Shown one piece after another: positions 54,487 through 63,662 of a stretch of 64,000 bases of DNA. The notes below the pieces were generated by a model. That model was not told where the DNA came from, did not search any database, and saw only the letters and a program-made list of their open reading frames with translations. Source of the DNA: Tissierella sp. (GTDB lineage: Bacteria; Bacillota; Clostridia; Tissierellales; Tissierellaceae). Location of the stretch: NCBI RefSeq assembly GCF_031460495.1, contig NZ_JAVKTS010000002.1:145332-209331 (forward strand). The letters are read 5' to 3'. The position numbers were made by a program, and so were the translations under genes. Position 1 is the stretch's first letter, and every line of letters starts with the position of its first letter.

Positions 54487-54873
54487 ATGAAGAAAAAATC
54501 TATTATCATATTAGTTTTTGTAATTTTAGTTGCTGTGGCTTGGATAATCGGCAGTGGTTTTATTAAGAGAAAAAATGTATATTTGGTGGATTACTCTTTG
54601 TCTGAGGATGGAAGTGAAATAACGTTGCAAGTTGGTGTTGCAGGTTCTATGGGCTATGTCAGAGATTTTTTGAATGACACAAACGAAACTGAGATTATGG
54701 AGATGCAATTTTATTCTGCTTTCGGAGGCTTTAATAGCTCCATTGGGGCAAAGAACGAATTTGTAATATTACTAAATTCCGAATGCCGTGAAATATATTT
54801 CTACCATAATGATGGATTTGATTTAGTATTGCAGAAAAACCAAAATACAGGAGAATGGGAAAGACCACGCTAA
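54487..54873 (+). CDS. DUF5412-like membrane-anchored protein
   Basis: A 128-residue protein with an N-terminal helix (residues 5-23) and an extracytoplasmic beta-rich domain (VYLVDYSLSEDGSEITLQVGVAGSMGYVRDF). Resembles DUF5412. It lies between two T4SS genes but has its own extended -10 promoter and a following hairpin, so it is probably cargo inserted into the operon. Confidence 0.62.
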   Translation: MKKKSIIILVFVILVAVAWIIGSGFIKRKNVYLVDYSLSEDGSEITLQVGVAGSMGYVRDFLNDTNETEIMEMQFYSAFGGFNSSIGAKNEFVILLNSECREIYFYHNDGFDLVLQKNQNTGEWERPR

Positions 54874-54935
54874 ATTCCAATTTGTCGATGAAATTATGGA
54901 ACAATCTTAAAAATAAAATTCATCTATTATATGTT

Positions 54936-54965
54936 AAAACCTTGCACTAATGTGTGGGGTTTTTT
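54936..54965 (+). terminator. Short hairpin with T run before virB4
   Basis: AAAACC (54936-54941) pairs with GGTTTT (54958-54963), inner CAC/GTG, followed by T residues, about 30 bases before the VirB4 start. Confidence 0.6.
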
Positions 54966-54997
54966 AATGCAAAAAAGAAATGGAGGTAGATAATATC

Positions 54998-56818
54998 ATG
55001 GTAAAAAAGAAATTACCGATTACTGAAGATGGAAAAATCAAAACCTTTGTAGACATGATTGCACCATCCATCATCAAATTCAACACAGACCATTTTATCT
55101 GTGGAAATACCTATAGATGCGTATGGGCACTCAGAGAATACCCTACAAGCACCAATGAACAGGCAATCCTTCGTCATCTTGGAGAAAAAGATGGGGTAAC
55201 CCTTAGAATCTATACAAGACAGGTAACTCCAAATGAGGAAAAGAAAATTATTCATAATGCAGCCAATAAAAACAGGATGAATACGGCAAATACAAATGAT
55301 TTACAACAGACCGTAACAGCAGAAAGCAACTTACAAGATGTTGTTACCCTTGTATCATCAATGCATAGAAATAGAGAACCACTCCTTCATTGTGCAGTAT
55401 ATATTGAACTTACTGCAAGTGATTATGACAGCTTGAAACTGCTACAGACCGATGTATTAACAGAGCTTGTTCGTTCTAAGTTAAATGTTGATAGACTTAT
55501 ACTACGACAACAGCAAGGCTTTTTGTGTGTTGGTCCAACAGGCAGAAATGCATTTGGTAGTCAATATGAAAGAGTACTTCCTGCATCCTCAGTAGCAAAC
55601 CTATATCCCTTTAACTATTCTGGTAAGACCGATAGCAACGGATTTTATTTAGGCAGAGATAAATTTGGTTCTAATATTCTTGTGGATTTTGATAAACGAG
55701 ATGATGATAAAACCAATCCTTGTATCCTTATTCTTGGTAATTCAGGACAAGGAAAAAGCTATTTATTAAAGCTAATATTATGCAATATCTTAGAGTCAGG
55801 AAAGAATGTTATATGCCTTGATCCAGAGCATGAGTATGTGGAGCTTGCAGAAAATATAGGTGGATGTTTTGTAGATTTAATGAGTGGGGAGTATATGATA
55901 AATCCATTAGAACCAAAGACTTGGGATGAGGGTGGCAGCCCACAGGACAGAGATGCTCCCCTTGCATTTAGACAAGCAACAAAGTTAAGTCAGCATATTA
56001 GTTTTTTAAAAGACTTCTTCCGTTGCTATAAAGATTTTGATGATAAGCATATTGATGTTATAGAAATTATGCTTGGCAAACTCTACACTAAATGGAGCAT
56101 CAGTGACAGCACAAATTTCAACCAATTAGAATCTGTTGATTATCCTATTCTTTCAGACCTTTATACGTTAATAGAGGAAGAATATAAAGGTTATGATAAG
56201 GGAAAATATCAGCTTTACACGGCAGAATTACTACAAGAAATCTTACTTGGACTTCATTCCATGTGCCAAGGCGCAGAAAGTAAGTTCTTTAATGGGCATA
56301 CCAATATAACCTCCAATCGATTTATTGTATTTGGTGTAAAGGGGTTATTACAGGCCAGTAAAAATGTAAAAAATGCATTGCTGTTTAATGTATTATCCTT
56401 TATGTCAGATAAACTGTTAACGGAAGGTAATACTGCAGCTGGAATTGATGAATTGTATTTATTCCTTACTAATCTTACAGCAATAGAATATATCCGTAAT
56501 TTTATGAAGCGAGTGCGAAAAAAAGAATCAGCAGTAATACTTAGCAGTCAAAACCTTGAGGACTTCAATATTGAAGGCATTAAGGAGCTGACTAAACCGC
56601 TGTTTTCTATTCCAGCACACGCTTTTTTATTTAATGCAGGAAATATTGATAAGCAGTTTTATATGGATACCTTACAGCTTGAAGAATCAGAATATAATCT
56701 TATTAGATTTCCACAGCGAGGGGTGTGCTTATATAAATGTGGTAACGAACGTTACAATTTGGCTGTCCATGCTCCAGCATATAAAGAAAAGTTATTTGGA
56801 AAGGCAGGTGGAAGGTAA
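54998..56818 (+). CDS. VirB4/TraE-type T4SS ATPase
   Basis: A 606-residue ATPase. Walker A is GNSGQGKSYLL at about residues 245-255; Walker B lies in the AAGIDELYLFLTN region near 480. The N-terminal ~230 residues are the usual VirB4 assembly domain. It energises T4SS assembly and transfer. Start at 54998 (SD GGAGG at 54982) rather than ATG 54980. The next gene begins at its stop. Confidence 0.92.
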   Translation: MVKKKLPITEDGKIKTFVDMIAPSIIKFNTDHFICGNTYRCVWALREYPTSTNEQAILRHLGEKDGVTLRIYTRQVTPNEEKKIIHNAANKNRMNTANTNDLQQTVTAESNLQDVVTLVSSMHRNREPLLHCAVYIELTASDYDSLKLLQTDVLTELVRSKLNVDRLILRQQQGFLCVGPTGRNAFGSQYERVLPASSVANLYPFNYSGKTDSNGFYLGRDKFGSNILVDFDKRDDDKTNPCILILGNSGQGKSYLLKLILCNILESGKNVICLDPEHEYVELAENIGGCFVDLMSGEYMINPLEPKTWDEGGSPQDRDAPLAFRQATKLSQHISFLKDFFRCYKDFDDKHIDVIEIMLGKLYTKWSISDSTNFNQLESVDYPILSDLYTLIEEEYKGYDKGKYQLYTAELLQEILLGLHSMCQGAESKFFNGHTNITSNRFIVFGVKGLLQASKNVKNALLFNVLSFMSDKLLTEGNTAAGIDELYLFLTNLTAIEYIRNFMKRVRKKESAVILSSQNLEDFNIEGIKELTKPLFSIPAHAFLFNAGNIDKQFYMDTLQLEESEYNLIRFPQRGVCLYKCGNERYNLAVHAPAYKEKLFGKAGGR

Positions 56819-57330
56819 TGACTATTGAAAGTGCAGAATGGGTAAAGAAACAAGAAAAAATTAAATCCTACCGGGAACAAAAGCAAGGCATTATAGATGA
56901 TTTGAGGGTATGCATCAGATATACTCCAAACAGGGATAATGACTTGCTTTGTTTTATGGAACAGTATTTAAAGGCAGAAACAAAGAATCGACCAAGATTA
57001 TTGGAGCAGATAAAGCACTGTATTAATGGCGAAGAATATGAAAATCCCTTCCTTGCATATAACCATTATGATGAAAGACACATTGAAGAATTTGACCATA
57101 TTTTTAATGAATATATTGATAAGCTAAAACTATCTGGTGGAGAATCTACGCAAGTATCTAGGATTATTGAAAGCACAATTATAAAAATAAATGAACTACA
57201 TGATATATGCCGTGGACAGCTAATAGACTCTTGGAGGAATGAAAGACTTACAGAATATATTGTCACTGCTTCTAGGTATGCAGGATTTCAAAATGCTGAG
57301 GGCATCATCGAAGCAAAAAAGCAATGGTAA
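56818..57330 (+). CDS. Hypothetical coiled-coil-rich protein
   Basis: A 170-residue helical protein with no family I recognise. It overlaps the VirB4 stop at one base, so it is co-translated. EYIDKLKLSGGESTQVSRIIESTIIKINELHD suggests helical bundles. It precedes the amidoligase by 12 bases. Confidence 0.6.
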   Translation: MTIESAEWVKKQEKIKSYREQKQGIIDDLRVCIRYTPNRDNDLLCFMEQYLKAETKNRPRLLEQIKHCINGEEYENPFLAYNHYDERHIEEFDHIFNEYIDKLKLSGGESTQVSRIIESTIIKINELHDICRGQLIDSWRNERLTEYIVTASRYAGFQNAEGIIEAKKQW

Positions 57331-57342
57331 GGTGGTGAGGCT

Positions 57343-58389
57343 GTGGATTTAAGAGATCAGAACTTTGGAATTGAAATTGAGATGACAGGCATAACAAGAA
57401 GAAGAGCTGCTGAAGTAGTTGCCGAATATCTCAATGAGATAGCTGAACATGAAGGTGGTGGTTATGACACTTATAGTGTAAGGGATAATGAAAACCGAAA
57501 GTGGAAGTTTGTAAGTGATGGTAGCATAAGCTGTCAGAAAAAAGTGGGAAATAGAAAGCAAATAGCTGACAGAGAATACAGTGTAGAGCTTGTTAGTCCC
57601 ATTTGTAAGTATGAAGATATTGAAAAGATACAGGAGATCGTGCGTAAACTTAGAGAGGCTGGAGCATTTAGTAATAAGTCCTGTGGAATCCATATTCACA
57701 TTAATGCGGCGCCTTTTGAAGCATATCAATTAAGAAATCTTGTTAATATTGTAGCTGCAAAAGAAAATATGATATACAAGGCATTGCAGGTGGATTCAGA
57801 TAGGGAAAGACGTTATTGCAAAAAGATAGATACGGATTTTTTAGAGAAGTTAAATAAGCAGAAACCAAAAACAAAGAGTGGAATTCAAAAGTTATGGTAC
57901 AAAGGTAGTGATGGCAGTCATCAGCATTATCATGATAGTAGATACCATTGCCTAAATCTTCATTCTGTCTTTCAAAAGGGAACAATCGAGTTTCGTGCTT
58001 TTAATGGCTCACTCCATGCTGGGAAGATGAAAGCGTATCTGCAATTTTGTATGGCTATTACAGCTCAAGCATACAACCAAAGGTCTGCAAGTCCAATAAA
58101 AACAGTATCCGAAAATGAAAAATATACATTCAGAGTATGGCTATTAAGACTTGGTTTAATAGGAGATGAATTTAAAACAGCAAGGAAACATCTCCTTGAC
58201 CATTTAGAAGGAAATATTGCATGGAAGTCACCTGAACAAGCAGAAGCACAGAAGGAAAGGTTAAGAAAAAAGAGAGAAGTTGAGCTTTCAGATTCACAAG
58301 AAGAAACAATAGAAACACAAAATAATGATATGGCAATAGATGAGCAGGAGGAAGAACCTCCTGCTTTTACTATGTCTATGAATCAGTAG
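57343..58389 (+). CDS. Amidoligase family enzyme
   Basis: A 348-residue protein with the signature of amidoligase_2 (GCS/glutamine-synthetase-like) enzymes: FGIEIEMTG at the start, VSDGSI, ELVSPI, CGIHIHINA and a C-terminal TIEFRAFNGSLHAGKMKAYL. These enzymes are predicted to form amide or isopeptide bonds. Its next gene is a gamma-glutamylcyclotransferase, a known pairing. GTG start at 57343. The tail is charged and low-complexity. Confidence 0.85.
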   Translation: MDLRDQNFGIEIEMTGITRRRAAEVVAEYLNEIAEHEGGGYDTYSVRDNENRKWKFVSDGSISCQKKVGNRKQIADREYSVELVSPICKYEDIEKIQEIVRKLREAGAFSNKSCGIHIHINAAPFEAYQLRNLVNIVAAKENMIYKALQVDSDRERRYCKKIDTDFLEKLNKQKPKTKSGIQKLWYKGSDGSHQHYHDSRYHCLNLHSVFQKGTIEFRAFNGSLHAGKMKAYLQFCMAITAQAYNQRSASPIKTVSENEKYTFRVWLLRLGLIGDEFKTARKHLLDHLEGNIAWKSPEQAEAQKERLRKKREVELSDSQEETIETQNNDMAIDEQEEEPPAFTMSMNQ

Positions 58390-58398
58390 GAGGTCAGG

Positions 58399-58926
58399 AT
58401 GAAAAATAAAAAATCAAATGAGTCAGTACCAGAAATATTATATATCGCCTATGGAAGTAATTTAAATCTATCACAAATGGAACAACGATGCCCTACTGCA
58501 AGAGTCATTGGAACATCAGAAATAAAGGATTATGAGCTTGTATTTCGTGGTTCAAGATATAGTGCAGTGGCAACTATTGAACTATGTGAGGGCAGTAATG
58601 TTCCTGTTCTGTTGTGGGGAATCCAACCAGAAGATGAGAAATCACTAGATAGGTATGAAGGCTACCCTAATTTTTATGAAAAGGAAAACATGGAGATTGT
58701 GTTAAATGGTAGTACTGTTTCAGCAATGGTTTATGTGATGACACCTGGTCATGAACTTGGAATACCATCAGAACGTTACAAAACATCCATTGAAGAAGGA
58801 TATATGGATGCAGGATTTGATACAGATATTTTACAAAATGCGGTAGATAAAACTGTAGGTAGGATAGAAAATAGTATGGAGGAAAAAGCAGAACAGGGAA
58901 GCTTATTCGGGATGAAATGGTGGTGA
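58399..58926 (+). CDS. Gamma-glutamylcyclotransferase (AIG2-like)
   Basis: A 175-residue protein of the GGCT/AIG2 fold: YIAYGSNLNLSQMEQRCPTA at the N terminus, VLLWGIQPEDEKSLDRYEGYPNFY, and YVMTPGHELG. GGCT enzymes release 5-oxoproline from gamma-glutamyl amides. Paired with the amidoligase upstream, it may reverse or trim the bonds that enzyme makes. SD AGGAGGTC. Confidence 0.88.
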   Translation: MKNKKSNESVPEILYIAYGSNLNLSQMEQRCPTARVIGTSEIKDYELVFRGSRYSAVATIELCEGSNVPVLLWGIQPEDEKSLDRYEGYPNFYEKENMEIVLNGSTVSAMVYVMTPGHELGIPSERYKTSIEEGYMDAGFDTDILQNAVDKTVGRIENSMEEKAEQGSLFGMKWW

Positions 58927-58932
58927 TATTAA

Positions 58933-60042
58933 ATGGCAGACCCTACAACCATAGGACTTATTGCAAAAGCAGCTATAACAGCATTATCAGATGAAAGGCT
59001 GAGAAAAGGTATAGGGTGGACTATTGCTGCAATCCTATCTCCATTTATTCTAATCATTGTTATTATCTGTGGATTGCTTTCAGGAACAGCAAATCACAAC
59101 AACACCGCCATCCAATTGTCCTTTTATAGAGGTGCTATATCAGAAAATATTCCTGAAGAATATCGAGGTCAGATAGAAGATATGCGTAACAGCTTTACAA
59201 TGATTGATGAAAGAATAGAGGAAGTAAATGGTCAAATGGAAGATGGAGATAGTCTGGACTCTATAAGGGTTAAGGCTATTTTTTATTCTCTGTATTTCGC
59301 CTCTGACCAGCCATCTGGTGTAGATCAAGTTAAATATATTGACTGCTTTGTCACTTATGAGGAACGAACAAGAATCATAATTGATGCAGACGGAAATGAA
59401 GTGGAAGAAACATATATTGTGGCAGTACCAATTGATACTCTCCCAGAAGTCTATACAAATATTGAAACGATTATGGGAAAGGCAACTACTTATGAGGATA
59501 TGGCAAATGCCAATGAAATTTATTACCGAATCCAGTATGGAGTTCCAGCACCAAGTGAAGGAGATGGTTTTGGGGAATGGGGAGATTGGACATATAGTAT
59601 TACTCCAGAAGAACTAGAGCAATTGTATCATGATTTGCCAGAAGGAGAGAATGGATCAGAGATAGTAAAGCTTGCTATGACAAGGCTTGGAGATCCCTAT
59701 TCACAAGAAAAAAGAGGGCAAGGAAATTATACGGATTGCAGTTATTTGACCATGTGGAGTTATAGAAAGATTGGAATTATAATACCAGCAACTGCTGCGG
59801 AGCAAGGAAGATTTTGTGTGAATAATAATCTTACTGTTTCAAAAGAAGATTTAGTTCCTGGAGATTTAGTTTTTTGGAGTCACAAGCCAAACGGCAGATT
59901 TATGAACATTACACATGTAGGAGTCTATGCTGGAAATGGAAAAGTAATAGATGCTGCATACTCGAAAGGACAGGTGGTATACAGAGATATATTTGATTCA
60001 AACAAACAGGTTCTATATGGTAGGCCGCATATTTTAAAATAA
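58933..60042 (+). CDS. NlpC/P60 peptidoglycan hydrolase (conjugal)
   Basis: A 369-residue protein with an N-terminal helix (about residues 25-48) and a C-terminal NlpC/P60 domain (about 245-365). The catalytic cysteine is in YTDCSYLTMW (residue ~269) and the histidine in THVGVYAGNG (residue ~328). Such cell-wall hydrolases open peptidoglycan for the transfer channel. There is no lysozyme domain. It starts five bases after the GGCT gene. Confidence 0.88.
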   Translation: MADPTTIGLIAKAAITALSDERLRKGIGWTIAAILSPFILIIVIICGLLSGTANHNNTAIQLSFYRGAISENIPEEYRGQIEDMRNSFTMIDERIEEVNGQMEDGDSLDSIRVKAIFYSLYFASDQPSGVDQVKYIDCFVTYEERTRIIIDADGNEVEETYIVAVPIDTLPEVYTNIETIMGKATTYEDMANANEIYYRIQYGVPAPSEGDGFGEWGDWTYSITPEELEQLYHDLPEGENGSEIVKLAMTRLGDPYSQEKRGQGNYTDCSYLTMWSYRKIGIIIPATAAEQGRFCVNNNLTVSKEDLVPGDLVFWSHKPNGRFMNITHVGVYAGNGKVIDAAYSKGQVVYRDIFDSNKQVLYGRPHILK

Positions 60043-60054
60043 AAGGAGGAGCTT

Positions 60055-60633
60055 ATGCTAACTACAAAAGCAATATTTGAACGAAAGATTTCAGCATTTG
60101 ATGCACAAGTATGTGTGATTAATGGAATTGAAGTAATGGATGAAAATGAATTTGAGGAATTTAGCAACAATCTATTAGATGACAGAACCTTTATTGCAGA
60201 TAGAAAAGAAGAAATGTATATAGATTCAACAGGACAAATCCATGGACTGCTTGCACTAAATATAGATAGTGGAGATGGGATTTTAATTGATAGTCAAGGA
60301 TATGATTATCCAAGATATGTTGCATTTATGCCAAACATTAAGCCATATATAGATAAGCAAATTTCTATTGTTGCAGAGCAAATAATTAAGGAATCTGCTG
60401 AAAATACTTCAAATGGTAGTTGGGCTATATATTTTGATGAGATAGAAGAATCCTATGGAATAGTTGTAAAAGAAAACAATGGTATTGGAACTTTACTCTT
60501 AGATGAACTAACAAGCAGAGATGAAGTCGCAGAAATTGAAGTACTCGATGACTGCTTTGATATGACAATATATCTTGACTATTGTAGTAATTTAGAAGAA
60601 GAAATAAAGCCAAGTCAAAACATGAATATGTAG
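60055..60633 (+). CDS. DUF6329-like accessory protein
   Basis: A 192-residue protein with VCVINGIEVMDENEFEEFSNNLLDDRTFIADRKEEMY..STGQIHGLLAL. This pattern recurs after the NlpC/P60 gene in clostridial ICEs (DUF6329, by memory). No function is known. SD AAAGGAGGAG. Confidence 0.65.
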   Translation: MLTTKAIFERKISAFDAQVCVINGIEVMDENEFEEFSNNLLDDRTFIADRKEEMYIDSTGQIHGLLALNIDSGDGILIDSQGYDYPRYVAFMPNIKPYIDKQISIVAEQIIKESAENTSNGSWAIYFDEIEESYGIVVKENNGIGTLLLDELTSRDEVAEIEVLDDCFDMTIYLDYCSNLEEEIKPSQNMNM

Positions 60634-60645
60634 GAGGATGAGAGA

Positions 60646-61026
60646 ATGGATAATATAGAAAAGACAATTCGTATCTTAAAGATTGAGCCACAAAAACTAC
60701 CTTATGAAAAAGAAATATTTAATGACTTGGAAGGTATTCAAGGAGAGGTCGAAGGATTATTTGAATGTATTTATTTAGATGATAATTGTATTTTAGTATG
60801 TAATGAAGAAGGAAAATTAAATGGGATGGAACTAAATCGGAGGGTTGGTAATGACATTATTGACGGTCCTTTTTTTATTGTAGGTGATAGCACAGATGGA
60901 GAATTTGTATCCTTAAGTGATGAGCAAATAGAAAGATACACACAAGAATTTGGTAAAATTCAAGAATTTACAGGAGAAGAACCAGAGGCTGAGCCAAGGA
61001 TGGAGTTTATAGGATTTGATTTTTAA
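60646..61026 (+). CDS. DUF3846 protein
   Basis: A 126-residue protein with the DUF3846 pattern IQGEVEGLFECIYLDDNCILVCNEEGKLNGMELNRRVG, followed by IDGPFFIVG. DUF3846 proteins occur in phages and ICEs of Clostridia; function unknown. It starts just after the DUF6329-like gene. Confidence 0.8.
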   Translation: MDNIEKTIRILKIEPQKLPYEKEIFNDLEGIQGEVEGLFECIYLDDNCILVCNEEGKLNGMELNRRVGNDIIDGPFFIVGDSTDGEFVSLSDEQIERYTQEFGKIQEFTGEEPEAEPRMEFIGFDF

Positions 61027-61122
61027 AACAAGATTATGAGTTTCAAGTAGCACGTAGTAATGAAAATAACTATAAAAAGCAGCTTGTTTCAATGAGAACA
61101 GCAAAAGTAAAGGAGAATGTAC

Positions 61123-62076
61123 ATGACATTTAACGAATATGTAGAAACAGTAAAAAGAGAAATTAAAGATTATTTACCAGAAGAATACAAAGATGTAAAC
61201 CCAGAGATTAATAGGTTCAGTAAAAATAATGGAATGGAATTAACAGGACTTACCTTGCGTGGAGAAAGCAATATTTGTCCTAACATATATCTAGAATCCT
61301 TTTATGATTTATATCAGGATGGTATGAAGACCAGTGATACTATGAGCAAGATTAGTGAGATTTTTCAAAGAGAAATAAAAAGAACACCACAGTTTAATTT
61401 AGAAGACTTCACCTACAATAATATGAAAGATAATCTATACTATACGGTCATCAACGCAGAGAAAAATGAAAAGTTGTTACAAGATATTCCCCATCAAAGA
61501 AGAGAGGATCTAGCAATCGTGTATCGAGTGCATTTGAGTGTATCGGAAGAAGGGACCGGAAGTATTTTATTAAATAATGCACATTTAAAACTTTGGGGCG
61601 TAGATCAGGATACTATTCATGAGCAAGCAGTAATGAATATGCCAAAGATATTGCCTCCTACATTTGAAAATATGAATGATATCATGGCAGAAATGATGGG
61701 TGCAGAGATAGAGGAATTTGAGGAAATGTCAGGAGAAAATGTAATGTGGGTACTTAGCAATGATAGAAAAATGCAAGGTGCAGCTTATATATTTGACGAA
61801 GAAGTAATGTCCTCTATTGCTGAGAAATTGGATGGAGATTTTATTGTGTTACCCTCTTCTCTCCATGAAGTAATCATAATAAAAGAAGAAGATATTATGG
61901 TAGAAGAAAACATAGATTTAGAATTTATTCAAAGGATGGTTTCAGAAGTAAATGAGAGCCAAGTAGAACCTGATGAAGTGTTATCTGATGCAATTTATCG
62001 CTATAGTTCTAAGAATAATAAGCTATCACTTATAGAAGAATTTGGGCAGTCACAAGGTATGGATATGCAAATGTAA
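61123..62076 (+). CDS. DUF5688 family protein
   Basis: A 317-residue protein typical of DUF5688: FNEYVETVKREI, GMELTGLTLRGESNICPNIYLESFYDLYQDG, DIPHQRREDLAIVYRV. ICE-associated, function unknown. Start 61123 is favoured over ATG 61117 because AAGGAG lies seven bases before it. Confidence 0.76.
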   Translation: MTFNEYVETVKREIKDYLPEEYKDVNPEINRFSKNNGMELTGLTLRGESNICPNIYLESFYDLYQDGMKTSDTMSKISEIFQREIKRTPQFNLEDFTYNNMKDNLYYTVINAEKNEKLLQDIPHQRREDLAIVYRVHLSVSEEGTGSILLNNAHLKLWGVDQDTIHEQAVMNMPKILPPTFENMNDIMAEMMGAEIEEFEEMSGENVMWVLSNDRKMQGAAYIFDEEVMSSIAEKLDGDFIVLPSSLHEVIIIKEEDIMVEENIDLEFIQRMVSEVNESQVEPDEVLSDAIYRYSSKNNKLSLIEEFGQSQGMDMQM

Positions 62077-62098
62077 GTAGAAAAGGAGGATTTATAGA

Positions 62099-62497
62099 AT
62101 GAGTATATCAACGGAAAAAGCAACACTACAGGTGACTTTTCAAAAGGAAAAGTTAGAAGCATTACGGTTTTATATGAACGAAAAGGATCTAACTGTAGAG
62201 GGAGAATTGCAGAAACATATTAGTAGTATCTACGAGAAATACGTTCCATCAGCTACTAGAAGATATCTAGAGAGAAATGATAATGAGCAGGAGAACCAGA
62301 CGGAAATAACGGGCCCTATTAGTGAAAGCCCATCAGAAGTTACTCCAAGAGCTACCTCTAATCGTGGCAGAAGAAGGACTGAAAGGGTGCAAAGTGAACA
62401 GACAGAAGTTCCTACAGAAACTACAAATGCAGAAGAAATTGAAGAGTCTCAAGAGCAGACAGAGGATGAAAATCAGGGAATGGTCATGAGTATGTAG
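62099..62497 (+). CDS. DUF6103-like protein, copy 1
   Basis: A 132-residue protein. The first ~60 residues (STEKATLQVTFQKEKLEALRFYM, then YEKYVPSATRRYLER) resemble the next gene; the rest is Gln/Glu-rich and disordered. DUF6103 proteins occur in clostridial ICEs. SD AAAGGAGG. Confidence 0.68.
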   Translation: MSISTEKATLQVTFQKEKLEALRFYMNEKDLTVEGELQKHISSIYEKYVPSATRRYLERNDNEQENQTEITGPISESPSEVTPRATSNRGRRRTERVQSEQTEVPTETTNAEEIEESQEQTEDENQGMVMSM

Positions 62498-62567
62498 TGG
62501 CTATTCCTTTTCTGTTTTTGCAATGGAAACCATAAAAAAGTTAATAAAATGAAGGAGGCATGTTTGG

Positions 62568-62822
62568 ATGAAAAAAGATACTATTAGCGTAAGTCTTGAA
62601 GCTGAAAAGCTAAGAGCAATCAAGAAATATATGGAGAAGAAAGAGATTGATGTACAAGATGAACTAGCAGAACAGCTACAAAAGCTTTATGAGAAGCATG
62701 TGCCAGTCAATGTCAGAGAATATATTGATGAAAAGAATGAGGAAGAAAGTAGAGCTAAAATGACAAGGAAACCAGCTAAAAATACTGGTGCAGCTACTTC
62801 TACATCTACACCACAGGAATAA
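62568..62822 (+). CDS. DUF6103-like protein, copy 2
   Basis: An 84-residue paralogue of the preceding gene: KDTISVSLEAEKLRAIKKYM, then LYEKHVPVNVREYID. It probably arose by duplication and loss of the tail. It is the last gene before the oriT-like region. SD GAAGGAGG. Confidence 0.68.
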   Translation: MKKDTISVSLEAEKLRAIKKYMEKKEIDVQDELAEQLQKLYEKHVPVNVREYIDEKNEEESRAKMTRKPAKNTGAATSTSTPQE

Positions 62823-63227
62823 AACCATTTTTGGGGCGATATTTACCCCTGTGTGCGATTGTATGAACGAGAGTGGCACAAGTTATCCTTAAGGAAAGAT
62901 AAAACGATTTGTGGGCGAATTTGCCCAGAGTTATGAATAGAGCAGATTAAGCCTTATGATACTTGGATTTTAGGAGAATATGAGCCTAAAAGGTAAGTGA
63001 ACCCCCCTATTGATTTTGGTGCAGGATAAAGGAAGGTGGTCAAAAGATTCCACCTTCCATCCACATCCCCCGGCAGTGCCGTGGGTTAAAGAAATAAAAA
63101 CAGGTGGTCGAAAAATACGGTTTGTGTCTATCTAGGTGGTCAGTAATTAGAATAAAACCCATAAAATGAGCATTTGTAGGTGTAATGCTTAGGTGGTCAA
63201 GTTAAAACATGAGATATTTGAGGTGAG
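62823..63227. other. Candidate origin of transfer (oriT) region
   Basis: A 405-base non-coding stretch before the MobC-like and relaxase genes. It contains four copies of AGGTGGTC (63034, 63102, 63134, 63191). GGAAGGTGG (63031-63039) pairs with CCACCTTCC (63050-63058) around a ten-base loop. The compact dyad CGGCA-G-TGCCG is at 63071-63081. Two related hairpins, GGGGCGATATTTACCCC (62833-62849) and GGGCGAATTTGCCC (62913-62926), lie upstream. Position and repeats fit an oriT; the nick site is unidentified. Confidence 0.65.
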
Positions 63228-63656
63228 ATGAAATTGGCAGAAATAAAGAATAATGTAAAGAAACGGACAGCAGTATGGCTCTATCCTGAAACAATAGAGA
63301 AAATGGATAACCTTCTGGAAAAAGATAATTGTAAAAGCCGAAGTGAGTTTATAGATAAAGCTTTAAATTTTTATATAGGATACCTTGTAAGTGAGGATAC
63401 CACAGGATATTTGTCTAAGATTTTGATATCCGCTATGCAAGGAACATTAAAAGAAACAGAAAATAGAAATTCAAGCAATCTATTTCGTCTATCCGTTGAA
63501 ATGAGTATGATGATGAATATACTTGCAGCTGGTTTAGAAATTAATGAAGAAGAACTTCATAGTCTTAGAGGAAGATGCGTACAGCAAGTGAAAAAGACAA
63601 GAGGTAAAGTATCTATGGAGGAGGCGATAAAGTTTCAACAAGGAATTGGAGAGTGA
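63228..63656 (+). CDS. MobC-like ribbon-helix-helix relaxosome protein
   Basis: A 142-residue protein with a ribbon-helix-helix N terminus (residues about 8-48: RTAVWLYPETIEKMDNLLEKD, then SRSEFIDKALNFYIGYL) and a helical tail. It should bind the AGGTGGTC repeats just upstream and help the relaxase. ATG 63228 is used; TTG 63234 has the better spacing from AGGTG. The relaxase begins seven bases after its stop. Confidence 0.78.
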   Translation: MKLAEIKNNVKKRTAVWLYPETIEKMDNLLEKDNCKSRSEFIDKALNFYIGYLVSEDTTGYLSKILISAMQGTLKETENRNSSNLFRLSVEMSMMMNILAAGLEINEEELHSLRGRCVQQVKKTRGKVSMEEAIKFQQGIGE

Positions 63657-63662
63657 TAATCT

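Noticed and set aside
54874..54890. Shared AAATTCCAATTT at the ends of two cargo insertions (also near 49706-49720)
   Set aside because: The match is only about 12 bases of AT-rich, nearly palindromic sequence, easily due to chance.
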